This document shows, piece after piece, positions 35,996 through 44,039 of a stretch of DNA of 64,000 bases (its first letter is position 1; every line of letters begins with the position of its first letter). The position numbers were made by a program, and so were the translations under genes. This stretch comes from CAYWRZ01 sp964460845 (GTDB lineage Bacteria; Bacteroidota; Bacteroidia; Flavobacteriales_D; UBA2798). The DNA lies in the NCBI GenBank assembly GCA_964460845.1, contig CAYWRZ010000003.1, positions 62,001 to 126,000 on the forward strand, read 5' to 3'. Below the pieces are notes generated by a model that was not told the origin of the DNA, ran no database searches, and saw only the letters and a program-made list of their open reading frames with translations.

Positions 35996-37219
35996 TTATG
36001 CGGATTGACCGCACATATCGGAGGAAGCGATCCAGGAGGTGGTCCAGGCGGCCTGAAAATTAAAGCCTCCGGTAATGGCATCGATATCGAGCGCTTCGCC
36101 TGCAAAATAGAGGCCGGGGTGAAGGCGGCTCTCGAAAGACGTGGGGTATATCTCCGCAAGTTTTATTCCGCCGCAGGTCACAAATTCTTCTTTAAACGTA
36201 CTCTTCCCGTTTACGGCATAGGCTCCATTACTCAATTCGGTGCAAAGCGCTTCAAGCTGCCTGTTGGAGGCCGAAGCCCATTTGAGATCAGTGATTCCGC
36301 AATGCGCACAGAAGCTTTTCCAAAGCCGGGCGGGCAGGCCGAAAAAAGGAGTAGCACCGATAAGCTTTCGCCCCTCGCTGTCGCGTAAGTTTCGCAAGGT
36401 TTCGAGCACTTCGGCAGGATCGCGATCGACCCAGTTAATACGCAGATCGAAACGGTAGTTTTTTTCGTGCAGCGCTCTTGCTCCCCAGGCCGAAAGCCGG
36501 AGGATACAGGGACCGCTTAATCCCCAGTGGGTAACAAGCAGGGGGCCTTCTTCGGCCAGCGAGGTGCCGGGAACCGCAGCCCTTGCCTGCGGCACCGAAA
36601 GCCCTTGCAAACCGGTAAGTCGGGGATCTTTCAGGTTAAAGGTGAACAAAGAGGGTACCGGCGGTGCCAGCGTATGCCCCAGTGCGCTGAGCATATCCCA
36701 AACCTGCCCGCTGCTTCCGGAAGCGATAAGCACTTTTTCGGCGGTGACGGGTCCGGCGGTAGTCTGAAGCTGCCAGCCACCTTCAAAAGGCACGAGCGAT
36801 TGCACCCCACAGCCGGTTTTTATTTCCACATTCAGCTTGCGGGCTTCCTGTAAAAAGCAATCGACAATCGTTTGGGAGGTATTGCTTTGTGGAAACATGC
36901 GTCCGTCGGCTTCGGTGTTGAGCGGCACGCCCCGCTCTTCGAACCAGGCGATGGTATCGGAGGTCATAAAACGGTGGAAGGCTCCGAGCAATTCACGCCC
37001 GCCACGGGGATAAAAGGCAGTCAGCTCCTGCGGATCAAAACAGGCATGGGTTACGTTACAGCGCCCGCCGCCCGAGACACGCACTTTTCCGAGCAAGGTT
37101 TGGCTTTTCTCCAGGATAAGCACCTTCGTGCCGGGAGCCGACAATGCGGCGGCACGCAGCGCTCCGAAAAAACCGGCAGCTCCGCCTCCGATAAAGGCAT
37201 ATTTAACTGCAATAGCCAT
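35996..37219 (-). CDS. BaiN/HI0933-like FAD-dependent oxidoreductase
   Basis: The 407-residue flavoprotein starts with a dinucleotide-binding motif (AFIGGGAAGFFGALRAA) and shows the family markers KVRVSGGGRCNVTHACFDP and the C-terminal FAD region GLYFAGEALDIDAITGGFNFQAAWTTSW. This family (HI0933, YhiN, BaiN) is widespread and of unsettled function. It follows the lipoprotein gene at 37247 by 27 bases on the same strand. Confidence 0.92.
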   Translation of the reverse strand: MAIAVKYAFIGGGAAGFFGALRAAALSAPGTKVLILEKSQTLLGKVRVSGGGRCNVTHACFDPQELTAFYPRGGRELLGAFHRFMTSDTIAWFEERGVPLNTEADGRMFPQSNTSQTIVDCFLQEARKLNVEIKTGCGVQSLVPFEGGWQLQTTAGPVTAEKVLIASGSSGQVWDMLSALGHTLAPPVPSLFTFNLKDPRLTGLQGLSVPQARAAVPGTSLAEEGPLLVTHWGLSGPCILRLSAWGARALHEKNYRFDLRINWVDRDPAEVLETLRNLRDSEGRKLIGATPFFGLPARLWKSFCAHCGITDLKWASASNRQLEALCTELSNGAYAVNGKSTFKEEFVTCGGIKLAEIYPTSFESRLHPGLYFAGEALDIDAITGGFNFQAAWTTSWIASSDMCGQSA

Positions 37220-37246
37220 CCATGAGAATCGCCCGAAAGGATTCTC

Positions 37247-38458
37247 TTACTCTTTGGGTTTACGCACGCCGTAGATCAACATTCCTTCTCCATAATTGCC
37301 GTTGTAGCTGATACGGAAAGGCAGCTTGCCATAATGCGGTGATTTTTCGAGCGCCTTGCGCAAAGCGGGTTGGTAGCACCAGCTCAGATCCTTGATAGTG
37401 CTGGTATAAGTGCCATAAAGTTTTACGCTGAGCGTGGTATCGGCTGTGAAATAGCGGTACGGAAGCCCGGTATCGTCTTGCAGGATCTGATCACTTTGAA
37501 TGACCAGCTCGCGCATAATATCGAAGTTGGGGTTTTGCAGCACGCAGGAAGCCGATTTCATGTAGCTTGCCCGGTGGGGAAAAGCGTTGACAAATTTGGC
37601 GAAGCCGGGGTTTTTCTGAAGGTTGGCATCTGAGGCATCGAGCCTGAAATAGTAGGCCGAACGTTGCTTCAGGGTGTCGGGACTCAGGAAGTCGATCTTC
37701 ACCGCCACCAGGTTTTCGCTTGTTTTTGCGCCTTTGGCCAAACGGTGTTCTTTACCCTGAGCATCGATCGTCACTTCATAGACATCGACAATCGGGTGAC
37801 CGGTACGAGCCATCATATACAGCATCATGTGCACCATGCCGTTGAGGTGATGACGGCTGAAATCGGAGCCCATGTGCGAAGTCACAAAATAACCGCGCGT
37901 ATTGAGGTATTTCATAGATTGACGCACACCCGAAAGGTATTTTTCGAGATCAGCGTCTTTAAGATTGCGAAAATCGGTAAGGCTGCCACGGGGTTCGAGT
38001 CCGAGCATCACAAAATTATCGGCATTGGGGAAAAAGGCATGGGCAAAAAGAAAATCGGGACCCGAAAGCGGGTAAAAGCACAATAGCGAATCGGTAAACG
38101 AGGCTTTCTCTTGCAGCTCGGCACGGGGAGAAGGCTCCATTTGTTGCCGGCGCCAGTTGCCTATGGGCAGAATCATGCTGTCGGTGGTGGTTTTCCACGA
38201 CTTGTCGGTAAACTCGCGGTGGGTAGCGTAAAAGGGCTTTTCCTGCAAAGCGGATAAATAATGGGGTGCATCGAGTCCGGCGATGAACCGTGCCGTTTCG
38301 GTAAGCAGCGTATCGAAAGGAAGCGGCTTTCTCACTTCTTCGGCAGGAATAGAATCCTGAGCTGGAGCGTCGGGCGATTGACCTGAGGACTTGGGCTGGC
38401 AGGCACCAAGCAAGAGAAAAGCAGCCAGGGTAAGGCTGTGTAGCGAAGAGATTTGCAT
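37247..38458 (-). CDS. Hypothetical lipoprotein
   Basis: The 403-residue protein has a signal peptide with a lipobox (LLLGACQPK, Cys near 20), then a Ser/Pro/Asp linker, then a globular part with no family I recognise. It mentions several aromatic-rich stretches and two His-rich segments (SHMGSDFSRHHLNGMVHMM), which could bind metal or be structural. It is probably envelope-anchored. It may be cotranscribed with the flavoprotein gene downstream. Confidence 0.72.
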   Translation of the reverse strand: MQISSLHSLTLAAFLLLGACQPKSSGQSPDAPAQDSIPAEEVRKPLPFDTLLTETARFIAGLDAPHYLSALQEKPFYATHREFTDKSWKTTTDSMILPIGNWRRQQMEPSPRAELQEKASFTDSLLCFYPLSGPDFLFAHAFFPNADNFVMLGLEPRGSLTDFRNLKDADLEKYLSGVRQSMKYLNTRGYFVTSHMGSDFSRHHLNGMVHMMLYMMARTGHPIVDVYEVTIDAQGKEHRLAKGAKTSENLVAVKIDFLSPDTLKQRSAYYFRLDASDANLQKNPGFAKFVNAFPHRASYMKSASCVLQNPNFDIMRELVIQSDQILQDDTGLPYRYFTADTTLSVKLYGTYTSTIKDLSWCYQPALRKALEKSPHYGKLPFRISYNGNYGEGMLIYGVRKPKE

Positions 38459-38620
38459 ATTAAGCGATTGAATGGCACAAATATAACGCGAATCCCTTAC
38501 ATTGTGCGTTCAGACAATAATTGTACACGGGCGGATAATAAGCCGAAGGCATACGCTGCTTTTCGGGGTATCGGATAAACTTGTTATTATTGCAGCATCA
38601 AGCATCTTTAAACCTGCATC

Positions 38621-39043
38621 ATGGCCGATACGCACAAAATCGATTCACAAAAAGCGCCCGAACCCGTAGGGCTATATCCGCATGCCCGTCGTGTAGGCAA
38701 CCTGCTTTTCCTGTCGGGGGTAGGTCCGCGCGAAAGAGGCACTAAAAAAATTCCGGGCGTAGAACTGGACGAAGCGGGGAATATCATTTCTTACGACATT
38801 GAAGCACAGTGTCACAGCGTGTTTCGCAACATAAAATACATACTCGAAGACGCGGGTAGCAGTTGGGATAAAATAGTGGATGTCACCGTATTTCTGACCA
38901 ATATGAAAGACGATTTCGCCACTTACAACCGTATTTGGGCCGAATATTTCAGCGAAAATCCGCCCTGTCGCACTACGATCGAGATTAACTGTCTGCCTAC
39001 GCCTATTGCCATCGAACTAAAAGTACTCGCCACGATCGGGTAA
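38621..39043 (+). CDS. RidA/YjgF family protein (2-aminomuconate deaminase-like)
   Basis: The 140-residue protein belongs to the RidA superfamily of enamine/imine deaminases (GLYPHARRVGNLLFLSGVGPRERGT, then DVTVFLTNMKDDFATYNRIWAEYF and PPCRTTIEI). The length and the GVGPRERGTKKIPGV segment fit the subgroup containing 2-aminomuconate deaminase of tryptophan or nitrobenzene degradation. No other gene of that pathway is adjacent, so the substrate is uncertain. A box TATTATTG at about 38586 is one mismatch from the -7 consensus. Confidence 0.85.
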   Translation: MADTHKIDSQKAPEPVGLYPHARRVGNLLFLSGVGPRERGTKKIPGVELDEAGNIISYDIEAQCHSVFRNIKYILEDAGSSWDKIVDVTVFLTNMKDDFATYNRIWAEYFSENPPCRTTIEINCLPTPIAIELKVLATIG

Positions 39044-39102
39044 GTGTAGGGGAACTGCACTTGTACAACCTTCTTTTTCGGGCGGAGGGCTCAGGCTTTT
39101 TT

Positions 39103-39110
39103 TATTTTTG
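39103..39110 (+). promoter_or_regulatory. -7 promoter box for the epimerase gene
   Basis: TATTTTTG matches TAnnTTTG and ends 3 bases before the ATG at 39114, so the mRNA would be nearly leaderless. The in-frame TTG at 39108 overlaps the box and is rejected as a start. Confidence 0.5.
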
Positions 39111-39113
39111 ACG

Positions 39114-39515
39114 ATGAACAAAGTAGAACATATCGGAATAGCGGTCAAAAGCATTGCAGAAGCGGGCAAGGTATTCGACCTGCTGCTGAATCGCCCGCCT
39201 TACAAGGAAGAAACCGTAGAAAGCGAGGGCGTTGTCACTTCTTTTTATCAGGTGGGTGAAACCAAAATAGAGCTGTTGCAGGCCACGCAGGCCGACAGTC
39301 CGATAGCGAAATTCATCGAAAAAAAAGGAGAAGGCATACACCATATTGCCTTTGCGGTGAACGATATTCAGGCGGAAATCGATCGGTTGAAAAACGAAGG
39401 ATTCGAGCTGATTCACCATACTCCCAAACCCGGAGCCGACGGGAAAATTATTGCTTTTCTCCACCCCAAATCGACACAGGGTGTGCTGGTAGAGCTGTGT
39501 CAGGACGCTAAATAA
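39114..39515 (+). CDS. mce: Methylmalonyl-CoA epimerase
   Basis: The 133-residue protein is a vicinal-oxygen-chelate enzyme that interconverts the epimers of methylmalonyl-CoA in propionate metabolism. The metal ligands lie in VEHIGIAV (His), IELLQA (Glu region), GIHHIAFAV (His) and VLVELCQ (Glu), with PHPKSTQGVL-like FLHPKSTQGVL. Length and motifs are standard. Its last 8 bases overlap the 3' end of the HAD gene on the other strand. Confidence 0.93.
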   Translation: MNKVEHIGIAVKSIAEAGKVFDLLLNRPPYKEETVESEGVVTSFYQVGETKIELLQATQADSPIAKFIEKKGEGIHHIAFAVNDIQAEIDRLKNEGFELIHHTPKPGADGKIIAFLHPKSTQGVLVELCQDAK

Positions 39516-40140
39516 GCTGTTCGCGCAGCAGGGCGTCGCCCAGTTCTTCTCCGGGCATAAGATGAAGCGTACGCAGTCCGGTAGCCGAAGCGCCGCGGAT
39601 ATGCTGTACCGAATCGTCCACAAAAAGCGTTTCTTCAGCTTTGAGTCCGTGCGTATCAAGCACATAACGAAAGGCCTCCGCATGAGGTTTGCGTACTCCT
39701 ATCCGGCAGGAATAATAATGTTTTTCGAAAAGATGATCAAACAGGCGGGGTTCATATTCGGCGGCTATGCGGCGTTCGAACGCTTCGACATGAATCTCGT
39801 TGGTATTGCTCAACAGGAAAAGACGGTAACGGCTTCGCAGCTTACGAAGCAGTTCTATACGCCGGGCGGGTAGATCGAGCAGCATACTGTTCCAGGCTTC
39901 GTCGATCTGCGCATCGCTGAGCGAAAGGCCGGTTTGTTGGCGCAGCTCCTCGCGAAATTGAGCCGCACTAATCGCTCCGGTTTCAAAAGCATCGAAAAGC
40001 CTATTTTGTTCGGCTTGCGAATAAAGCGCGTAAAAATCGCTGAGTCCCAATTCGCGAAAAGCCTGTACGGGTCGGTGGTAATCGATATTAAGAAGCACCC
40101 CGCCGAAGTCGAGGATGAGATTATAAAGCGGAGCAGCCAT
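39508..40140 (-). CDS. HAD family hydrolase
   Basis: The 210-residue protein has the HAD motifs: motif I LILDFGGVLLN, where the second catalytic Asp is replaced by Gly, as in epoxide-hydrolase-like and YihX-type members; motif II LLSNTNE; motif III Lys in RKPHAEAF; and motif IV LFVDDSVQHIRGA. Members are usually sugar-phosphate or haloacid-type phosphatases. The substrate is unknown. It converges with the epimerase gene. Confidence 0.88.
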   Translation of the reverse strand: MAAPLYNLILDFGGVLLNIDYHRPVQAFRELGLSDFYALYSQAEQNRLFDAFETGAISAAQFREELRQQTGLSLSDAQIDEAWNSMLLDLPARRIELLRKLRSRYRLFLLSNTNEIHVEAFERRIAAEYEPRLFDHLFEKHYYSCRIGVRKPHAEAFRYVLDTHGLKAEETLFVDDSVQHIRGASATGLRTLHLMPGEELGDALLREQLI

Positions 40141-40245
40141 GTGGTAAAAATACGCATTCGCTGGCGTGCGTCGGCCGGATCGGTACAGCGTGCGAGAAAA
40201 ATAAAATTTATACGCGGGGTTTTTTGCGGATTAATGCACAAACTA

Positions 40246-40253
40246 TACCTTTG
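40246..40253 (+). promoter_or_regulatory. -7 promoter box for tRNA-Ile2
   Basis: TACCTTTG matches TAnnTTTG and lies 22 bases before the first base of the tRNA. Confidence 0.65.
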
Positions 40254-40275
40254 CAGCCTTGCCGCATTTTGGCAG

Positions 40276-40349
40276 GGGCCCTTAGCTCAGTCGGTTAGAG
40301 CATCTGACTCATAATCAGAGGGTGGCTGGTTCGAGCCCAGCAGGGCCCA
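40276..40349 (+). tRNA. tRNA-Ile2 (CAT anticodon; lysidine type), tRNA-Met less likely
   Basis: GGGCCCT (40276-40282) pairs perfectly with AGGGCCC (40342-40348), discriminator A40349. The anticodon stem TCTGA/TCAGA holds the loop CTCATAA, anticodon CAT. The body resembles known tRNA-Ile2 genes (E. coli ileX), with the same CTTAGCTCAG, GACTCATAATC and GCTGGTTC segments, so C34 is probably modified to lysidine by TilS to read AUA. Assignment to Ile over Met rests on this resemblance. Confidence 0.88.
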
Positions 40350-40350
40350 C

Positions 40351-40381
40351 AAAGCCTCGAAGCAATTCGGGGCTTTTTCTT
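40351..40381 (+). terminator. Intrinsic terminator after tRNA-Ile2
   Basis: AAAGCCTCGAA pairs with TTCGGGGCTTT (one T-G pair) and a T-rich run follows. It separates the tRNA from the GIY-YIG gene, which starts 19 bases later. Confidence 0.82.
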
Positions 40382-40399
40382 TTTAGTAAACGTTTGTAC

Positions 40400-40648
40400 A
40401 TGTTTTATACCTATATACTTTACTCCGATTCAAAAAATAAATTCTATATCGGGCATACGGGTGGCAGTTTGGAAGAGCGGTTACGTAAGCACAATAGCCG
40501 ACATAAAGGATTTACAGGCAGTAACGATGATTGGGTAATTAAGTATTTTGAAACATTTACAAGTAAAGAAGAAGCGTACAGCAGAGAATTACAGATTAAA
40601 AAATGGAAAAGCAGGAAGCTTATTGAGCAGCTTATTCAGAAAACATAG
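40400..40648 (+). CDS. Small GIY-YIG nuclease domain protein
   Basis: The 82-residue protein is a bare GIY-YIG nuclease domain of the YhbQ/UPF0213 type: Y3/Y5 and Y16-I17-G18 form the GIY and YIG parts, with Arg27 in EERLRKHN and Glu63 in SRELQIKKWKSRK as the expected catalytic residues. No DNA-binding domain is present. The stop codon TAG (40646-40648) is also the first part of a broken tRNA copy, and the intact tRNA-Ile2 lies 50 bases upstream. The gene is AT-rich compared with its surroundings. A role as a homing-type or mobile nuclease is inferred from this setting. Confidence 0.88.
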   Translation: MFYTYILYSDSKNKFYIGHTGGSLEERLRKHNSRHKGFTGSNDDWVIKYFETFTSKEEAYSRELQIKKWKSRKLIEQLIQKT

Positions 40649-40734
40649 CTCAGTCGGTTAGCGCCTCCCGACTTACAGTCGGGAGGGTAGGTCCCGAATT
40701 TATTTCGGGATTCGAGCCCAGCAGGGCCCACAAA
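40646..40734 (+). pseudogene. Broken tRNA-like copy downstream of the GIY-YIG gene
   Basis: Bases 40646-40661 repeat 16 bases of the tRNA-Ile2 D-arm (40283-40298) and 40711-40734 repeat exactly 24 bases of its 3' end (40330-40353). Between them lie an anticodon-like arm (CTCCCGA/TCGGGAG, loop CTTACAG, a would-be TAC anticodon) and an extra hairpin TCCCGAA/TTCGGGA. The 5' acceptor strand is missing, and the T-stem lacks its 5' half, so it cannot fold as a functional tRNA. Confidence 0.82.
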
Positions 40735-40781
40735 TGGAGGATAATTTACGGTAAAGCAGGTTGACCGCGATTTTAAGAAAA

Positions 40782-41225
40782 TCAATACAAATCTACTCTA
40801 TAGATAACACCCACTATGAGTATCAGATTAGATGCTAAAAACAAAATAAAAATGCTATCCTTTAAAATCGAATGCACAAATTTCCGACTGATTCTTCTCT
40901 TGTGAAATCGTTTATGGTTACTCCAGGGGCCTGAATTCATTTCCAACTGTTCTGTTATATATTCTAAATAGCTCATGGCATTTCGATAATACGTCTTATG
41001 CAATCGCCACAGAGAAAGCGTGAGGAAAATGCCAAAAACAGCAACCGCTAAAGCACCCGTATAAAATTTATTTTGAAGCAAATAGCCCGATCCGGTCAGC
41101 ACTACAATTCCCTGCACAATAGCAATAATTCTAATTTCTCGAATGCTTATTGAGTAATGTCGGTAAGCTTCGCAAGATTCATTATAAAACAATTCGAATC
41201 TTTCTTTGTCATCTATAGAATTCAT
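40782..41225 (-). CDS. Hypothetical small membrane protein (RipA/SLATT-like layout)
   Basis: The 147-residue protein has an N-terminal amphipathic helix, a pair of membrane helices at about residues 32-72, a helical cytoplasmic stretch, and a third membrane helix near the C-terminus (about 122-143). This layout resembles RipA-family octameric membrane proteins or SLATT proteins, the latter often found in conflict systems. I see the layout but no diagnostic motif, so the family is a guess. The gene is AT-rich and lies in the variable stretch after the tRNA-Ile2 cassette. Confidence 0.65.
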   Translation of the reverse strand: MNSIDDKERFELFYNESCEAYRHYSISIREIRIIAIVQGIVVLTGSGYLLQNKFYTGALAVAVFGIFLTLSLWRLHKTYYRNAMSYLEYITEQLEMNSGPWSNHKRFHKRRISRKFVHSILKDSIFILFLASNLILIVGVIYRVDLY

Positions 41226-41486
41226 AACCGATAATATTAAATGTAAAATTAGAGATTACGATATATACGATGTTAGCCAAAGCGATAGCGTCTAAGCGGA
41301 TAAAACAAATATAACGAAAAGAAAAAATAAACGCGGCAAACGCTGATGTGCAGCGGAGACCGATTAAAACTTATCCTTGCTTTAACCCCTTAGATCCCAC
41401 CTTGTTCAAAAGGGTTTCCCTTTTGGCAGGAGAAAGTAAACCTATGGAAGACAAAAAGAAACAAAAATTTTGGTAAGCAGTAATAC

Positions 41487-42419
41487 TTATTTTTCATAAA
41501 GAACACGAACAATGTGCGCTGTTGCAATGGTCGCGCCCGAAGTATTCATGTGGTCGATATTGCGGTAATTATTTGCGTGGAATAAAGCGGGATCTAAAGC
41601 GATTAATTCAAATTTTTCCCGGATGGAAGCAAGACCCTTGTTATACGCCGCTAAATATTCGGTGCTAAAATAACGGGGTAAAAGATGCGTAGGCAATTCA
41701 AAAAACAGCACCTCCGAGCCCTTTTGCGTAAGGCGATTCGCAATTTCCACCAGGTCTTCTATTTTGGATTCATCAAAGCGATCGTTTTTCAAGCCTAAGT
41801 ACAAAGGCTCGTCTTTGGCAATAACCTCGGGAGTAACCACCTCGCTATCGGGCAAGAATCCTTTGCGGTTGAAACGCTGTGCTTTCGGCTGTTTTTTTTC
41901 TTTAAAAAATAAATTGGCTACCCCTTTTTCGAACGATTTTTTATACAGCGAAATGAGCATGGTAAAGCTCTTTGCCTTGAGCGAAATTTGAAAATTGGAT
42001 TTTTCATTTTCGAGATAACGGTGAATGGGATAAGCGCTGAAATTATCTGATTGGGAAGAAAAGGTCATGGGTGTAACCAGCAGCAATACCTTTTTAGGCG
42101 GCACTTTCGTCTTTGCGTAATAATCCTCAATTATCAGATCATAAAACTCAACCCCTGCCGTAGCTATACCCAGGTTAAAAGATCGGATATTCAACGAATC
42201 TAAAAGCTGTGTATTGATCGAAGAGTAGCAGTATGAATTACCTACAAACAACACGTCTAAGCTGTCGTAATGCGATTTTGTCTGCAAAGAGATTATGTTG
42301 TGATTTTCGGAAGTGCCCTTATCCGCATTATCGTATTCGCTGATACTATAAACGGGGATCAGAATCACGACAATAAATGCCGCGAAAAAAAGACCAATTC
42401 TTAACAGAAATTTTTTCAT
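41487..42419 (-). CDS. SGNH-hydrolase-like membrane-anchored protein
   Basis: The 310-residue protein has one N-terminal membrane helix (about 5-25) and an extracytoplasmic SGNH-like fold: a GNS motif in LFVGNSYCYSS for the catalytic serine and a DxxH pair in RNIDHMNTSGA near the end. Proteins of this kind (AlgX, AlgJ, DltD type) work with MBOAT acyltransferases to place acetyl or other acyl groups on cell-surface polymers. It lies 6 bases downstream of an MBOAT gene on the same strand, which supports that role. The polymer is unknown. Confidence 0.78.
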   Translation of the reverse strand: MKKFLLRIGLFFAAFIVVILIPVYSISEYDNADKGTSENHNIISLQTKSHYDSLDVLFVGNSYCYSSINTQLLDSLNIRSFNLGIATAGVEFYDLIIEDYYAKTKVPPKKVLLLVTPMTFSSQSDNFSAYPIHRYLENEKSNFQISLKAKSFTMLISLYKKSFEKGVANLFFKEKKQPKAQRFNRKGFLPDSEVVTPEVIAKDEPLYLGLKNDRFDESKIEDLVEIANRLTQKGSEVLFFELPTHLLPRYFSTEYLAAYNKGLASIREKFELIALDPALFHANNYRNIDHMNTSGATIATAHIVRVLYEK

Positions 42420-42425
42420 GGCACT

Positions 42426-43871
42426 TTAAAACTGAAAATAAATAAATTCCTGTTCTTTTCCGCCGAACCAAATCATAGCAAGAATAATGGCGTAATACAT
42501 GGCATATCTAAAAGGGCGTTTCCATGTTAATCCCAACTGTGCAAGGGCGTATTGTCCTTCTCTCCCGATCCACTCCACCCACATAAACAGCAAAATAAAC
42601 AAAAGAATAACCTTGTATTTCACGTATATGTCAGGCTGCAAAAAGGACGCGGGGTTTGTAAAAATACCTGCAATATAATGCAGGGCGTGATCCATATTTT
42701 CGGCCCTGAAAAATATCCAGGCCAAGGCGGTTAAACCGAAAGTGAGAAGCATACCGAGCAGCTCTCGCAGACTTGGCATTAATTTTCCCTGCGCTACTGT
42801 TTCTAAGTTATTCCGATTGTTCTGCGTCAATAAAAGCGGTAAAAAATAAATGGCATTTAATGCGCCCCAGGCGATAAAGGTCCAATTGGGTCCGTGCCAA
42901 AAGCCGCTCACAATGAAAATGATAAAGGTATTTCTGACTTTCATCCAGGTACCGCCACGACTACCGCCCAAAGGGATATAAAGATAATCCCTGAACCAGG
43001 TGGAAAGTGAGATATGCCAACGCCTCCAAAACTCGGCAATATCTCTCGAAAAATAAGGGAAATTAAAATTTCGCATCAAATTAATGCCGAATAGGCGCGC
43101 CGTACCGATGGCGATGTCTGAATAGCCCGAAAAATCGCCGTAAATCTGAAAAGTAAAGAACAGCGCGCCCAGCAGTAAAATGCTTCCTGAGTATTCGGTC
43201 GAATTATCAAAAATCAGGTTTGCATACTCGGCACAATTGTCTGCAATTACCACTTTTTTAAACAGTCCCCACAAGATTTGCCGCATCCCATCAACTGCTT
43301 TTGTATAGTCGAAGGTTCGTTTTTTAAAAAACTGGGGCAGTAGGTTCGTCGCTCTTTCAATGGGACCGGCCAAAAGCTGCGGAAAAAAGCTTACAAAGGC
43401 GGCAAATGCAAGGAAATTTTTGGTCGGTTCGAGCTTTCGTTTGTACGCGTCGATCGTATAGCTTAGGGTTTGGAAGGTAAAAAAGCTAATCCCGACGGGT
43501 AAGATAATATTCAGGGAATGCGGCTTGATATCGGCGCCAAAAAAGGAAAAAGCCGCTACAAAATTGTCTAAGAAGAAATTATAGTATTTGAAAAAGCAAA
43601 GCAGCCCTAAGTTTACGAAGATGCTTATCCCTAAGAGTAATTTTCGGGCAGATGGGCGGTGTTCGGCCTTCAGCTTTAGTCCCACCGAATAATCGACCAG
43701 GGTCACGAACAAAAGCAGTCCTAAAAAACGCCAATCCCACCATCCGTAGAAGAAATAGCTTGCCGCCACTACAAGGAAGTTTTGGAGCTTCAGGTTTTTT
43801 TGGGTCCCAAACCAATAGAGCACAAACACTATCGGCAAGAAAATCGCAAAGTCGATGGAATTAAAAAGCAT
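42426..43871 (-). CDS. MBOAT family O-acyltransferase (AlgI-like)
   Basis: The 481-residue integral membrane protein has about ten helices and the AlgI pattern: LAGPIERATNLLPQF, an YGDFSGYSDIAIG segment, SRDIAEFWRRWHISLSTWFRDYLYIPLGG, and SGFWHGPNWTFIAWG with the catalytic His. It carries acyl groups across the membrane to the SGNH-like partner encoded next to it. The length and motifs match alginate-type O-acetyltransferases; alginate genes themselves are not seen here, so the target is another polysaccharide. Confidence 0.93.
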   Translation of the reverse strand: MLFNSIDFAIFLPIVFVLYWFGTQKNLKLQNFLVVAASYFFYGWWDWRFLGLLLFVTLVDYSVGLKLKAEHRPSARKLLLGISIFVNLGLLCFFKYYNFFLDNFVAAFSFFGADIKPHSLNIILPVGISFFTFQTLSYTIDAYKRKLEPTKNFLAFAAFVSFFPQLLAGPIERATNLLPQFFKKRTFDYTKAVDGMRQILWGLFKKVVIADNCAEYANLIFDNSTEYSGSILLLGALFFTFQIYGDFSGYSDIAIGTARLFGINLMRNFNFPYFSRDIAEFWRRWHISLSTWFRDYLYIPLGGSRGGTWMKVRNTFIIFIVSGFWHGPNWTFIAWGALNAIYFLPLLLTQNNRNNLETVAQGKLMPSLRELLGMLLTFGLTALAWIFFRAENMDHALHYIAGIFTNPASFLQPDIYVKYKVILLFILLFMWVEWIGREGQYALAQLGLTWKRPFRYAMYYAIILAMIWFGGKEQEFIYFQF

Positions 43872-44039
43872 TCTTTTTGATTATCCTTTAAGGGTGATGA
43901 CACCTTGAGTAGGGAAGCTACCCTACCCCCCGGCAAATATCCTAAAAAACGGCTTGGATTAGCGCAGCAACGTGAAAAAGACTTCTCCTCAAAAGATAAA
44001 AACGGGAGATAGAAAAAGAAGCGCTACTGTCCACCGAAT

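Noticed and set aside
29548..39043. Idea that the cyclase gene and the RidA gene form a tryptophan-degradation set
   Set aside because: The two genes are about 8 kb apart on opposite strands with unrelated genes between, and no other pathway enzyme is present in the window.
40646..40734. Functional tRNA-Val with TAC anticodon
   Set aside because: The 5' acceptor strand and the 5' half of the T-stem are missing, and an extra hairpin interrupts the body, so a tRNA fold is not possible.
41443..41475. Mini-frame of 10 codons (MEDKKKQKFW) after a GGAG-like sequence
   Set aside because: It is too short to judge; it sits in a 261-base gap of AT-rich, possibly decayed sequence, and no hairpin or regulation links it to a gene.
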